From assembly GCF_025151215.1 (NCBI RefSeq), contig NZ_CP102286.1:3534001-3598000 (forward strand): DNA of 64,000 bases, in the 5' to 3' direction. This DNA comes from Parabacteroides merdae ATCC 43184. GTDB taxonomy: Bacteria; Bacteroidota; Bacteroidia; Bacteroidales; Tannerellaceae. The stretch's first letter is position 1. The number at the start of each line of letters is the position of its first letter. The notes below the pieces were generated by a model. That model had not been told where the DNA came from. It saw nothing but the letters and a program-made list of their open reading frames with translations, and made no database searches. Of the stretch, positions 46,385 to 55,329 are shown piece after piece. The position numbers and the translations under genes are program-made.

Positions 46385-46854
46385 TTGCATCTGCAAAACC
46401 GGTTCGCGCCACAGGTACAAGTCGGTCCGTATCCGCCGTTTTGTATTTCGTCGCAGTACAGGTCGTACATTTTCATTTTGATTTGGTTGCTGATCCGACG
46501 AAATTCATTAGCAATGGATTCAGGCGTGCCTTTCGCACGTGTCGGGTTGTAGAAATTGCTGTGTATCAGATTGCGTACTTTTCCTGTGAAAGCAGGACAG
46601 TTTTCTTCCGCATCTCTGCTGACGGTGATTACATAGTCCCAAGGTTCATCTATATATTCTTCTACAGCTTCTGGTTTATGATGGCTGATATCGATGCCGG
46701 AGGATGCCAGTGTCTGGACGGCGAGCGGATGTACCTCTATGGCCGGACTGATTCCGGCGGAACAGACTGTGAGTGATTTGTCGAATGATTGCAACCAGCC
46801 TTGCGCCATTTGGCTAAGGCAGCTGTTGTCGGAGCAAAGAATCAATATTTTCAT
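46381..46854 (-). CDS. Low-Mr phosphatase / thioredoxin-type arsenate-reductase-like protein with altered P-loop
   Basis: A 157-residue protein of the LMW-PTPase/ArsC fold. The ATG at 46854 gives the usual start MKILILCSDNSC; upstream in-frame codons encode nothing typical. Family features include VCSAGISPAIEVHPLAVQTL, GIDISHHKPEAVEEY, WDYVITVSRDAEENCPAF, and EFRRISNQIK. The P-loop, normally C-x5-R-S, reads C-SDNSC-L-S, so the phosphate/arsenate-binding Arg is replaced by Leu. The C-terminus has an unusual Cys cluster (CTCGANRFCRC). The gene is intact among pseudogenes; its activity is doubtful. Confidence 0.8.
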   Translation of the reverse strand: MKILILCSDNSCLSQMAQGWLQSFDKSLTVCSAGISPAIEVHPLAVQTLASSGIDISHHKPEAVEEYIDEPWDYVITVSRDAEENCPAFTGKVRNLIHSNFYNPTRAKGTPESIANEFRRISNQIKMKMYDLYCDEIQNGGYGPTCTCGANRFCRCN

Positions 46855-47173
46855 CGTTTTCTTTTTATCGTTACGGATGCAAAAATAATAAATGCCGGGC
46901 TTTGATGACTTTACAGTAAATTGATTTTGTTTATCGCATGAAAGATATTTTCTATATATGTTCGTTATTGTTTGCTCTGGCAGCTTGTCTCTTGTGAAAA
47001 ACAGGTAGCCTCTTTTCCTGATCAATGAAGTTGTCGAATCTCTTTTACTGCTGCGTTTGCCCTATGCGTTTGTACTGGCTGGGATGCAGAAGAATTGGGT
47101 TAGGGATGTGTTGGAAGAGAAAATACGGTATTATGGAAGAAGGATGAAATATTATATGTGACCGGTTGTTGTT
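46855..47173. other. 319-bp region with a decayed lipoprotein gene start
   Basis: A short frame from ATG 46938 encodes a plausible signal sequence (KDIFYICSLLFALAACL), interrupted by a stop; a neighbouring frame continues SCEKQVASFPDQ and stops again. No further gene is visible before the outer-membrane barrel remnant. I regard this as debris of a small lipoprotein gene. Confidence 0.4.
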
Positions 47174-47383
47174 ATGCCCAGTCGGGAAAACCTGTATATG
47201 TTGTCCGTTATGTACAAACATAAGCGAATCACTGTCGGTGTGGGAATGGGCAACCCGTTTGTCGATAACTACAAGCGGATTAATGAAACCTGGAATTTCC
47301 CGTTTGGACGGAACTATCAGAGTGGTGGAAAGAAAATCTGGAATCAGGATACGGATACTGGCGTGATGAATACTTCCAAATAA
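47174..47383 (+). pseudogene. Remnant of an outer-membrane beta-barrel (TonB-receptor-like) protein, C-terminal end
   Basis: The frame encodes LYMLSVMYKHKRITVGVGMG, then a deletion-like join, then WNFPFGRNYQSGGKKIW and QDTDTGVMNTSK. The pattern is that of the last barrel strands of carboxypeptidase-regulatory-type outer-membrane proteins. About 70 residues remain; everything upstream is missing. Confidence 0.6.
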
Positions 47384-47512
47384 TGAATTTTTGCAGGCCT
47401 TGTCTTGTTCTTTTTATTATTTCGGCAATATTTCGTATATTTACAGCCTATTATGGCTTATGAGCAATTACCGCAGAGCCCGGGATGATGCAAAAGATTT
47501 GGATAGAGATAT

Positions 47513-50245
47513 ATGAGACCAGAAGATATTACTGAACAGGACGAAAACGGAAAAATAAAAGATACGGAAGGACAACTGGCTGCTGATGAAAACAGGAATG
47601 AGACTGTCGAAACAGAAGTAAGCCAGGAGACACATTCGGAATATAAGATACCGGGCAAATCGGAAAGCCGGGTATCTTATCATTTGTCGGGTATGTATCA
47701 GGATTGGTTCCTCGATTATGCCTCCTATGTGATTTTGGAGCGTGCCGTTCCGCATATCAACGACGGGCTGAAACCCGTACAACGTCGAATTTTGCACTCA
47801 ATGAAGCGGTTGGACGACGGACGCTACAACAAGGTGGCGAACATTGTCGGACATACCATGCAATTCCATCCGCATGGCGATGCTTCCATCGGTGATGCAC
47901 TGGTACAACTCGGACAGAAAGACCTGTTGATCGACTGCCAGGGAAACTGGGGTAATATCCTCACCGGTGACGGTGCTGCGGCTCCGCGTTATATAGAGGC
48001 GCGCCTCTCCAAGTTTGCGCTGGAAACGGTCTTCAATCCGAAAACGACTCTCTGGCAACTTTCCTACGACGGGCGGAACAAGGAGCCGGTGACGCTTCCC
48101 GTCAAGTTCCCTTTGCTGCTGGCGCAAGGTGTGGAAGGTATTGCCGTAGGGCTTTCTTCCAAAATATTGCCGCATAATTTCAACGAACTTTTGGATGCCT
48201 CCGTCGCTTATCTGCGGGGGGAAGAGTTTACCCTGTATCCCGATTTCCAGACTGGCGGGTATATTGATGTCTCAAAATATAATGACGGCGAACGTGGAGG
48301 TTCCGTAAAAGTACGTGCCAAGATTACGAAACTGGACAACAAGACGCTTGTCATCAGCGAGATCCCTTATGGAAAGACAACCTCTACTTTGATCGAATCG
48401 ATCCTGAAAGCAAACGATAAGGGAAAGATCAAGATCAAGAAAGTGGATGATAATACGGCTCGTAACGTGGAGATTCTCGTGCATCTGGCTCCGGGTGTAT
48501 CTTCCGACAAGACGATCGACGCGTTGTATGCTTTCACGGATTGCGAGATCAGCATTTCGCCGAACTGTTGTGTCATTATGGACAACAAGCCGCACTTCCT
48601 GACGGTAAGCGATGTGCTGAAACATTCGACTGACGACACGCTGCATCTGCTCCGTACCGAACTGGAGATACAGAAAGGGGAACTGGAAGAATCGCTCTTC
48701 TTTGCCTCCCTGGAAAAGATATTCATCGAAGAACGTATTTATAAAGACAAGGAATTTGAGGAGGCGAAAGATATGGACGAGGCGATTGCTCATATCGACC
48801 GACGTCTCGATCTGTTCAAACCGCACTTTATCCGCGAAGTGACTCGCGAAGATATCCTGAAACTGATGGAGATTAAGATGGGACGTATCCTCAAGTTTAA
48901 TACGGACAAGTGTAATGCGACTATTGCCCAATATAAGGAAGATATTGCCAAGATCGACGATCATCTGGCGCATATCGTCGATTATACGGCTGACTGGTTC
49001 ATGATGCTGAAAGAAAAATACGGCAAGAACTATCCACGTATGACCGAGGTGCGCAACTTCGACACGATCGAGGCGACCAAAGTGGTTGAGGCGAATGAGA
49101 AACTGTATATCAACCGTGCCGAAGGATTTATCGGGACAGGTTTGAAGAAGGATGAATTTGTCTGCAACTGTTCCGACATCGACGATATTATTCTTTTCTA
49201 TCGCAACGGTACATACAAGGTTGTGAAAGTGAGCGAGAAAATGTTCGTCGGAAGGGATATCCTTTACCTGAATGTGTTCAAGCGGAATGATAACCGCACG
49301 ATCTATAATGTGATCTACCGAGATGGAAAGGTGGGTTATAATTATATCAAGCGTTTTGCCGTAACAGGTGTGACACGTGATAAAGAATATGACATTACCA
49401 AGGGAACGGAAGGTTCGCGTATCCTTTATTTCAGCGCCAATACCAATGGCGAAGCCGAGACGGTGAAAGTGATCCTGAAGCCGAAACCCCGCCAGAAGTT
49501 GTTGGTGTTCGAAAAGGATTTCAGCACGATCGCGATCAAAGGACGCGGTTCGATGGGGAATATCCTGACAAAGGCGGATGTGCATAAGATCAGCCTGAAG
49601 CAGAAAGGGAGTTCGACACTAGGAGGCCGTATGGTTTGGTTTGACCGTGATGTGTTACGCCTGAATTATGACGGGCGTGGAGAAGAGTTGGGCGAGTTCC
49701 AGAGTGACGATCTGATCCTGGTGATCCTTCAGAATGGCGATTTCTATACGACCAATTTCGATTTGAGCAATCATTACGAACCTGATATATTGAATATTGA
49801 GAAGTATGATGCGAATAAGGTTTGGACGGCAGCCCTTTACGATGCCGACCAGAAGTATTACTACCTGAAACGTTTCCAGCTGGAGGCTGGAAGCCGCAAG
49901 CAGAATTTTCTCGGCGAGAACCCGAAAAGCCGCCTGATGCTGCTTACCGACGAGGCCTATCCGCGAATCGAGGCAGTGTTTGGCGGGCATGACGCTTTCC
50001 GTGAACCGCTGGTGTTGGATGCGGAAGAATTCATTGCCGTGAAAGGATTCAAAGCGAAAGGAAAACGTATTTCGACTTTTGATATAGAGACGATCAACGA
50101 ACTCGATCCCGTCCGTTTTGCTCCGGCGGAACAACCGCAGGAGCAGAATGACGACGATGGAGAGGATCCAGATCTCGATCCGGATGCCGATAAGAGTAAC
50201 TCGGATATTATTGATGAGATTACCGGGCAAATGAAGCTTTTTTGA
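47513..50245 (+). CDS. parC: DNA topoisomerase IV subunit A
   Basis: A 910-residue type IIA topoisomerase subunit that separates daughter chromosomes together with ParE. The catalytic Tyr is in AAAPRYIEARL near residue 160, with the conserved LKPVQRRILHSM near residue 86 and FHPHGDASIGDALV near residue 118. The C-terminal DNA-wrapping region (from about 520) is of the short Bacteroidota type and lacks an exact GyrA box. The N-terminal ~45 residues and the last ~50 are acidic extensions (EQNDDDGEDPDLDPDADKSN), usual in the order. A long complementary-strand frame over 48272-49585 is an artefact. The next gene follows after 28 bases. Confidence 0.95.
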   Translation: MRPEDITEQDENGKIKDTEGQLAADENRNETVETEVSQETHSEYKIPGKSESRVSYHLSGMYQDWFLDYASYVILERAVPHINDGLKPVQRRILHSMKRLDDGRYNKVANIVGHTMQFHPHGDASIGDALVQLGQKDLLIDCQGNWGNILTGDGAAAPRYIEARLSKFALETVFNPKTTLWQLSYDGRNKEPVTLPVKFPLLLAQGVEGIAVGLSSKILPHNFNELLDASVAYLRGEEFTLYPDFQTGGYIDVSKYNDGERGGSVKVRAKITKLDNKTLVISEIPYGKTTSTLIESILKANDKGKIKIKKVDDNTARNVEILVHLAPGVSSDKTIDALYAFTDCEISISPNCCVIMDNKPHFLTVSDVLKHSTDDTLHLLRTELEIQKGELEESLFFASLEKIFIEERIYKDKEFEEAKDMDEAIAHIDRRLDLFKPHFIREVTREDILKLMEIKMGRILKFNTDKCNATIAQYKEDIAKIDDHLAHIVDYTADWFMMLKEKYGKNYPRMTEVRNFDTIEATKVVEANEKLYINRAEGFIGTGLKKDEFVCNCSDIDDIILFYRNGTYKVVKVSEKMFVGRDILYLNVFKRNDNRTIYNVIYRDGKVGYNYIKRFAVTGVTRDKEYDITKGTEGSRILYFSANTNGEAETVKVILKPKPRQKLLVFEKDFSTIAIKGRGSMGNILTKADVHKISLKQKGSSTLGGRMVWFDRDVLRLNYDGRGEELGEFQSDDLILVILQNGDFYTTNFDLSNHYEPDILNIEKYDANKVWTAALYDADQKYYYLKRFQLEAGSRKQNFLGENPKSRLMLLTDEAYPRIEAVFGGHDAFREPLVLDAEEFIAVKGFKAKGKRISTFDIETINELDPVRFAPAEQPQEQNDDDGEDPDLDPDADKSNSDIIDEITGQMKLF

Positions 50246-50273
50246 GAATGAATAATTAAAAACGAATGATTTA

Positions 50274-51152
50274 GTGGCAACTGTTAAACGTCAACTATTA
50301 ATTGTTAATTCCCTCTGCCTTCTCTTCTTTTGCCTCGCTTTCCCGGCAACCGCTCAGGCAGAGGACGTACCCCGCTCGATCAATGAGAGCACTATGGTTG
50401 GGATCGGCGGTTATAATTTGAGGGACACCTATCTATCGCCCAGTACGGACATTAATTATACGGGCTGGGTGGCACGGGTCCTCAATGAACGGATGAAGAT
50501 CGTTCGGTTGGCAGACTATAATGTGTCCCGCCAGCAACTGATCAACGTGGAGTTCGGTTCGACCCGCAACGGCGCGGAGACGGCAAACGAATATGCCGGA
50601 TTTGTGGACTACAGTCTGGGTTATCATTACCGTTTTCCGCAAGTGCTGTCCGGATTAAAGGTCTTGACCGGGGCATCCGCACGTCTTTCAGGTGGTTTTA
50701 TCTATAATACGCGTAACAGTAATAATCCGGTTTCCGGCAAGGCGGATTTCGACTTGAATCTGTCAGCCATGGCGATCTATAATTTCAGGATCAAGGATTT
50801 TCCGCTCACGCTCCGTTATCAGGCGGAGATACCGTTTGCCGGTGTGCTCTTCTCAGTGCATAAAGGCGAACCCTATTATTTCTTGACGCAAGGCAGTGCG
50901 GACGGGGTTGTGCGATTCAGTTCGTTCCATAATAAGTTTGCGATGAAGAATTATTTCACGCTCGACATTCCGGTATCGAGCTTTACGGTCCGTGTCGGTT
51001 ACCTGAACAGTATGTACCGGACGGATGTGAACAGCATCAAGACTCATGTCCTTTCCAATTCGTTTATGATCGGGCTTGTGAAAGAGTTTGTTTCTTTCGG
51101 AGGCAAACGGTTGAAGAGCGAGCGATATCGGTACAAAAGCGCATACTATTAA
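50274..51152 (+). CDS. DUF3316 family exported protein
   Basis: A 292-residue protein with a signal peptide ending near ATAQAED. The rest is beta-strand rich and resembles the DUF3316 family (outer-membrane barrel-like; LSPSTDINYTGWVARVLNER near residue 53, RFPQVLSGLKVLTGASARLS near residue 118). The function is unknown. Only a GTG (50274) is available as a start in this frame ahead of the signal peptide, and that 5' end (TCAACTATTAATTGTTAATT) resembles the local intergenic repeat, so the true start may have been altered by repeat insertion. Confidence 0.75.
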   Translation: MATVKRQLLIVNSLCLLFFCLAFPATAQAEDVPRSINESTMVGIGGYNLRDTYLSPSTDINYTGWVARVLNERMKIVRLADYNVSRQQLINVEFGSTRNGAETANEYAGFVDYSLGYHYRFPQVLSGLKVLTGASARLSGGFIYNTRNSNNPVSGKADFDLNLSAMAIYNFRIKDFPLTLRYQAEIPFAGVLFSVHKGEPYYFLTQGSADGVVRFSSFHNKFAMKNYFTLDIPVSSFTVRVGYLNSMYRTDVNSIKTHVLSNSFMIGLVKEFVSFGGKRLKSERYRYKSAYY

Positions 51153-51165
51153 AGATTTATGATTT

Positions 51166-52182
51166 ATGAAGCCTTTCTTCTTTTTCCTCTGTTTTCTCTT
51201 TCTCTTCGGTTGCGAGAAAGCGACAAAATATAACTCGTCTCCCCGTGATAATTTCGAGGCGCTTTGGCGTATCATGGACGAGAATTACTGCTTCTTTGCC
51301 TTCAAGGATGTGGACTGGGACGATGTGTATGACCGCTATAATCTGCTTGTTAAAGACACGATGAACCAGTACGAATTGTTTGATATCCTCGGAAAAATGC
51401 TTGCCGAGGTGAAAGACGGACATACCAATCTGATCTCTTCTTTCGATATGTCCCGTTATTGGGCTTGGTATGAAGATTATCCGGCTAACTTCTATAAAGA
51501 AATACAGGACAATTATCTTGGTACGGACTACAAGATTGCCGGGGGAATGAAGTATAAGCGTCTGGCGGACGATCAGATTGGATATGTCTATTACGGTAGT
51601 TTTTCAAGTGGCGTGGGTGAAAACAACCTCGATTATATGTTTGCGCATTTCAAGGAATGCAAAGGATTGATATTCGATGTGCGCGACAATGGGGGCGGTT
51701 CCATGCTCTATTCCGACCGCATCGCCTCGCGTTTCCTTGAGGAAAGGATTCTGACGGGTTACACGCAATATAAGAAAGGAAACGGGCATAACGATTTTAC
51801 CCAGCCCAATCCGGTCTATCTTTCCCCGTCTGACCGCACTCGTTGGTTGCGCCCGGTCATCGTCTTGACTAACCGGCATTCTTACAGCGCTACGAACGAT
51901 TTTGTCAATGTGATGCGTCTCCTTCCGCAAGTCACGGTCATGGGTGACCGTACGGGAGGTGGCAGCGGCCTGCCTTTCAGTTCGGAATTGCCGAATGGGT
52001 GGAGTGTCCGTTTCTCGGCTTGTCCGGTCCTGGATGTGAACAAACAGCACACGGAGTTCGGAATCGATCCCGACACCGCGGTAGCCATTACGGGCGAGGA
52101 TATCATGAAAGGACGGGACACGATTATAGAGGCGGCGATAGGGTTGTTGCTGGCAAAGGGGGATTCGGCCATCTCATACTAA
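51166..52182 (+). CDS. S41-family serine peptidase, lipoprotein
   Basis: A 338-residue lipoprotein with lipobox LFGC near residue 16. The S41 core shows the catalytic Ser in VLTNRHSYSATNDFVN near residue 240 and the expected strand GLIFDVRDNGGGSMLYSD near residue 166, with GGGSGLPFSSELPNG near residue 265. The N-terminal 150 residues are a helical S41 N-terminal domain; no separate PDZ domain is evident. It probably cleaves periplasmic or surface peptides. It follows the DUF3316 gene by 13 bases, so the two are co-transcribed. Confidence 0.9.
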   Translation: MKPFFFFLCFLFLFGCEKATKYNSSPRDNFEALWRIMDENYCFFAFKDVDWDDVYDRYNLLVKDTMNQYELFDILGKMLAEVKDGHTNLISSFDMSRYWAWYEDYPANFYKEIQDNYLGTDYKIAGGMKYKRLADDQIGYVYYGSFSSGVGENNLDYMFAHFKECKGLIFDVRDNGGGSMLYSDRIASRFLEERILTGYTQYKKGNGHNDFTQPNPVYLSPSDRTRWLRPVIVLTNRHSYSATNDFVNVMRLLPQVTVMGDRTGGGSGLPFSSELPNGWSVRFSACPVLDVNKQHTEFGIDPDTAVAITGEDIMKGRDTIIEAAIGLLLAKGDSAISY

Positions 52183-52225
52183 ACTGGCGTGAAAACGAAA
52201 ATTCATTTAAATCCTATGGCAACAT

Positions 52226-52255
52226 TTGCATATTAACAGAATTTGTTTACCTTTG
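52226..52255 (+). promoter_or_regulatory. Promoter of the tRNA-Leu gene
   Basis: TTG (52226-52228) and TACCTTTG (52248-52255) have a 19-base spacer, as at the tRNA-Gln gene. The tRNA begins 10 bases after the box. Confidence 0.7.
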
Positions 52256-52265
52256 CAAACGCAAT

Positions 52266-52347
52266 GCGGCTGTGGTGTAATTGGTAGCCACGTCAGACTT
52301 AGGATCTGATGCTTCACGGCGTGGGGGTTCGAGTCCCTTCAGCCGCA
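52266..52347 (+). tRNA. tRNA-Leu (anticodon TAG)
   Basis: An 82-nt class II tRNA. The acceptor GCGGCTG (52266-52272) pairs with CAGCCGC (52340-52346), with discriminator A and U8 at 52273. The anticodon stem-loop TCAGA-CTTAGGA-TCTGA gives TAG. A long variable arm (TGCTTCACGGCGTG) is present, and the T-loop is TTCGAGT. CCA is not encoded. Confidence 0.96.
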
Positions 52348-52350
52348 CAA

Positions 52351-52387
52351 AAGAGTTTGTTCGATTGAGAGCAAGCTCTTTTTTTAT
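52351..52387 (+). terminator. Terminator after tRNA-Leu
   Basis: AAGAGTTTG (52351-52359) pairs with CAAGCTCTT (52372-52380) with one wobble, and a run of T residues follows. Confidence 0.75.
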
Positions 52388-52401
52388 TTGTCGGATGTTC
52401 C

Positions 52402-52409
52402 TATCTTTG
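52402..52409 (+). promoter_or_regulatory. Promoter -7 box for the zinc-binding lipoprotein gene
   Basis: TATCTTTG matches TAnnTTTG, 16 bases before the start codon. I see no inverted Zur-like operator beside it. Confidence 0.5.
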
Positions 52410-52425
52410 TGTCCTTGTCAAAATA

Positions 52426-53340
52426 ATGAATAAGATGAAATATACCGGAATATATATCCTGTTGACGGTGCTGTTGTTACTTGCCGCATGTACCGGAAAG
52501 CTGACGGAAGGAAAGGTGGTGACGGTGACGATAGAGACGCAACGCTTCTTTGCAGAAAGGATTGCAGGAGATAAGTTTGTTGTCCATTGTGTAGTTCCAT
52601 CCGGGCAGAGTCCGGAAACGTATGATCCTACTCCGAAGCAAATGGTGCAGATCGGACAGAGTGAAGCGTATTTGCAAATCGGTTATATTGGCTTCGAGCA
52701 GGTATGGATGCAGAAGATTCGCGAGAATAATCCCGATTTGAAGATATTCGATGTCTCGAAGGGCATGCAGTTTGTAAAAGAAACGGAAGAAGGGGAGCAC
52801 CGGCACGAGGGGCATGAAGCGGATGACGGACATCATCATCACCATGCGGGTGGTATCGATCCGCATATATGGAGTTCCATCGAAGGGGCAAGGGTCGTTG
52901 CCTGGAATACACTGAACGCTTTTATCGAGCTGGATAAGGAGAATACGGAGTATTATTGGAAAAATTATAACGATTTACTGGCGGAGATCGATAAGACAGA
53001 GGCCGAGATCAAACGTTTGCTCGATCCGCTGAACGACCGTACTTTTATCATCTATCATCCAGCATTGACTTATTTTGCAGCTGAATTCGAACTCGTCCAG
53101 CTTTGTATCGAAATGGATGGGAAAGAACCTTCACCTGCTCAATTGAAACAATTGGTGATGACGGCAAGGGAGAACCATGCGAAAGTCGTTTTTATCCAGC
53201 AGGAGTTCGATCAGAAAAATGCCGAACTGATTGCGAAGGAAACAGGTTGCCGGCTCGTGAAAATCAACCCGCTGGATTATCATTGGAATACGGAACTGAT
53301 TCATATAGCGAAAGCATTGGCTGATGGAGAAACTGATTGA
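52426..53340 (+). CDS. znuA: Zinc-type ABC transporter substrate-binding lipoprotein
   Basis: A 304-residue cluster A-I binding protein for zinc (or manganese). It has a lipobox LLAAC near residue 22, a His/Asp/Glu-rich loop (EEGEHRHEGHEADDGHHHHH near residue 125) typical of ZnuA, and metal-site His residues in GGIDPHIWSS, then IIYHPALTYFA near residue 206. The stop overlaps the ABC ATPase start by 17 bases. The usual permease gene is absent from the cluster. Confidence 0.9.
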   Translation: MNKMKYTGIYILLTVLLLLAACTGKLTEGKVVTVTIETQRFFAERIAGDKFVVHCVVPSGQSPETYDPTPKQMVQIGQSEAYLQIGYIGFEQVWMQKIRENNPDLKIFDVSKGMQFVKETEEGEHRHEGHEADDGHHHHHAGGIDPHIWSSIEGARVVAWNTLNAFIELDKENTEYYWKNYNDLLAEIDKTEAEIKRLLDPLNDRTFIIYHPALTYFAAEFELVQLCIEMDGKEPSPAQLKQLVMTARENHAKVVFIQQEFDQKNAELIAKETGCRLVKINPLDYHWNTELIHIAKALADGETD

Positions 53341-54085
53341 CATAGATCATGTGACGGCTGCCTACGGCAATAAAACCGTATTGCGGGATATTTCCCTGAC
53401 AATCTGGAAAGATGATTTCCTGGGGATTATCGGACCGAACGGGGGAGGGAAGACGACTTTGCTGAAGGTTATACTCGGCTTGTTGCCGCCTGTCTCCGGC
53501 GTGATCCGCTTTTATGAAGACGGACGATCTGTCCCTTCTCTACGGATCGGTTATCTTCCTCAGTTGAACAATATAGATAAGAAATTTCCGATCTCTGTGC
53601 GCGAAGTGGTGACTTCGGGGTTGGCCTCGGAAAAGCCGCTTTTCCGTTCCTACAGTGCAAGCCAGAAACAGCGCGTGGAGGAGGTGCTTGGAAAAATGGG
53701 ACTGGAAGATTTGGCGAACCGGGCAATCGGCGAACTGTCCGGCGGACAGTTGCAACGTGTGTTGTTGGGGCGTTCTATCGTTTCCCGTCCGCAAGTGCTG
53801 ATCTTAGACGAACCGAATTCGTATGTGGACAAACGGTTCGAGTCTCATTTCTATAAGCTCTTGGACGAGATTAATAAAGAAAGTGCAGTCATTCTGGTTT
53901 CACACGATATCGGGACTGTATTGGCGATGGTGAAAAACATCGCTTGTGTAAACGAAACATTACATTACCATCCCGGAGCGGATGTGTCCGAAGAGTGGCT
54001 GGGCGAGAAATATGCTTGCCCGATAGAGCTGATCGGACATGGCGATTTGCCGCACCGGGTTTTGAAAAAACACGAACATGAGTAA
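53324..54085 (+). CDS. znuC: Metal-type ABC transporter ATP-binding protein
   Basis: A 253-residue ATPase for the binding protein upstream. Walker A is GPNGGGKTT at residues 37-45, the signature is LSGGQLQRV near residue 140, and Walker B is VLILDEPNSYVD near residue 160, with the H-loop in LVSHDIG near residue 190. The D-loop reads NSYVD rather than the more usual TAGVD, a mild oddity. The gene overlaps both neighbours, so it sits in an operon. No integral membrane permease follows; the next gene is a 66-residue peptide. Confidence 0.92.
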   Translation: MEKLIDIDHVTAAYGNKTVLRDISLTIWKDDFLGIIGPNGGGKTTLLKVILGLLPPVSGVIRFYEDGRSVPSLRIGYLPQLNNIDKKFPISVREVVTSGLASEKPLFRSYSASQKQRVEEVLGKMGLEDLANRAIGELSGGQLQRVLLGRSIVSRPQVLILDEPNSYVDKRFESHFYKLLDEINKESAVILVSHDIGTVLAMVKNIACVNETLHYHPGADVSEEWLGEKYACPIELIGHGDLPHRVLKKHEHE

Positions 54086-54278
54086 TCTTTGTTTGATAGG
54101 CCTACCGGAAGTCGGATATATTGCTGGTATCGCTGTTCTTATTTTCGGCATTACTGCGGTGAGGCAAAATCCTTTCATCAGTCGCGGACAGAAGATTCTT
54201 TGGATACTGACTATTGTCGTATTGAATTGGATCGGTCTGTTGCTGTATTACTATACTTATTACATTAAGAAGAATTGA
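54078..54278 (+). CDS. PLDc_N-type two-helix small membrane protein
   Basis: A 66-residue protein with two hydrophobic helices (IAGIAVLIFGITAV near residue 15, ILWILTIVVLNWIGLLLYYYT near residue 40), the pattern of PLD-nuclease N-terminal (PLDc_N) proteins. The function is unknown. It overlaps the ATPase gene by 8 bases. Its stop codon lies within an AATTGACAATTGACAATT tract that runs up to the next start codon. Confidence 0.8.
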   Translation: MSNLCLIGLPEVGYIAGIAVLIFGITAVRQNPFISRGQKILWILTIVVLNWIGLLLYYYTYYIKKN

Positions 54279-54290
54279 CAATTGACAATT

Positions 54291-55301
54291 ATGAAAAAGA
54301 TATTGATTACGGGGGCCAGTGGCTTTATTGGCGGTTTCCTGGTGAAGGAGGCGCTTAACCGGGGATATGAAACCTGGGCAGGTGTCCGTTCGACAAGTAG
54401 CCGCGTTAATTTGCAGGATGAACGGATTCGTTTTATCGACTTGAAATATTCCGACCGTGAGTCGTTGACCGCCCAGTTGGCTGATTTTGTCCGTGAGCAT
54501 GGTCCTTGGGATTATGTGATCCATAATGCCGGACTGACGAAGACGCTTGATAAAAGAAACTTTTATCGTATCAATGCCCAGAATACGGCCAACTTGATCG
54601 AGGCACTTGCCGCATCGGGTTGCAAGCCTGAGAAATTTCTTTTGATGAGCAGCTTGAGCAGCTACGGGCGTGGAGACGAGAAAACATTCCGCCCTATCTC
54701 TCTGGATGATCCTCAATTGCCCGATACAGATTATGGAAAGAGCAAGCTGGAAGCGGAGAATTATTTGCGTCACCAGTCTTATTTCCCGTATGTGATCCTG
54801 CGTCCGACAGGGGTGTATGGACCGGGTGAGAAAGATTACTTCATGGAGATTAAAAGTGTAAAGTCCGGTTTTGATTTTGCTGTCGGCTTTACGCCCCAGC
54901 GTATTACTTTTATATATGTAAAGGATTTGGCTACCGTTGCTTTCCTTGCTTTGGAGAATGAGGCTGTCCGGAACCGCCATTATTTTGTAGCGGACGGTGA
55001 TGTCTATACGGATGAATCGTTCGCCCGGATGATACAGGAAATCCTGCGGAAGAAACATGTCCTGCATGCCCGTATTCCAATGGGACTGGTGCATATAGCC
55101 TGCCAGGGGTCCGAATGGATAGGCAAGCTGCTGAAGAAGAGTATGACATTGAATACGGATAAATATATAATCCTGAAACAGCGTAACTGGATTTGTGATG
55201 TTACACCGCTTCAGGATGAATTGGGCTTCGTTCCGGCTTACCCGTTACGCCGTGGCCTGGAAGAAAGCATAGAATGGTATAGGAAAGAAGGTTGGCTGTA
55301 G
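54291..55301 (+). CDS. NAD(P)-dependent extended-SDR epimerase/dehydratase
   Basis: A 336-residue enzyme. ATG 54291 gives the canonical MKKILITGASGFIGGFLVKE with the GxxGxxG nucleotide motif. The active-site YxxxK is in DTDYGKSKLEAENYLR near residue 150, with Ser in LLMSSLSSYGRG near residue 125. It probably acts on a nucleotide sugar or related substrate. It starts 12 bases after the PLDc_N peptide, inside the repeat tract. Confidence 0.9.
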   Translation: MKKILITGASGFIGGFLVKEALNRGYETWAGVRSTSSRVNLQDERIRFIDLKYSDRESLTAQLADFVREHGPWDYVIHNAGLTKTLDKRNFYRINAQNTANLIEALAASGCKPEKFLLMSSLSSYGRGDEKTFRPISLDDPQLPDTDYGKSKLEAENYLRHQSYFPYVILRPTGVYGPGEKDYFMEIKSVKSGFDFAVGFTPQRITFIYVKDLATVAFLALENEAVRNRHYFVADGDVYTDESFARMIQEILRKKHVLHARIPMGLVHIACQGSEWIGKLLKKSMTLNTDKYIILKQRNWICDVTPLQDELGFVPAYPLRRGLEESIEWYRKEGWL

Positions 55302-55329
55302 ACCAACTTTTCTTTTGCCGATTCGTATT

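Noticed and set aside
48272..49585. 437-codon open frame complementary to parC
   Set aside because: Shadow of the parC codon bias; parC is unambiguous.
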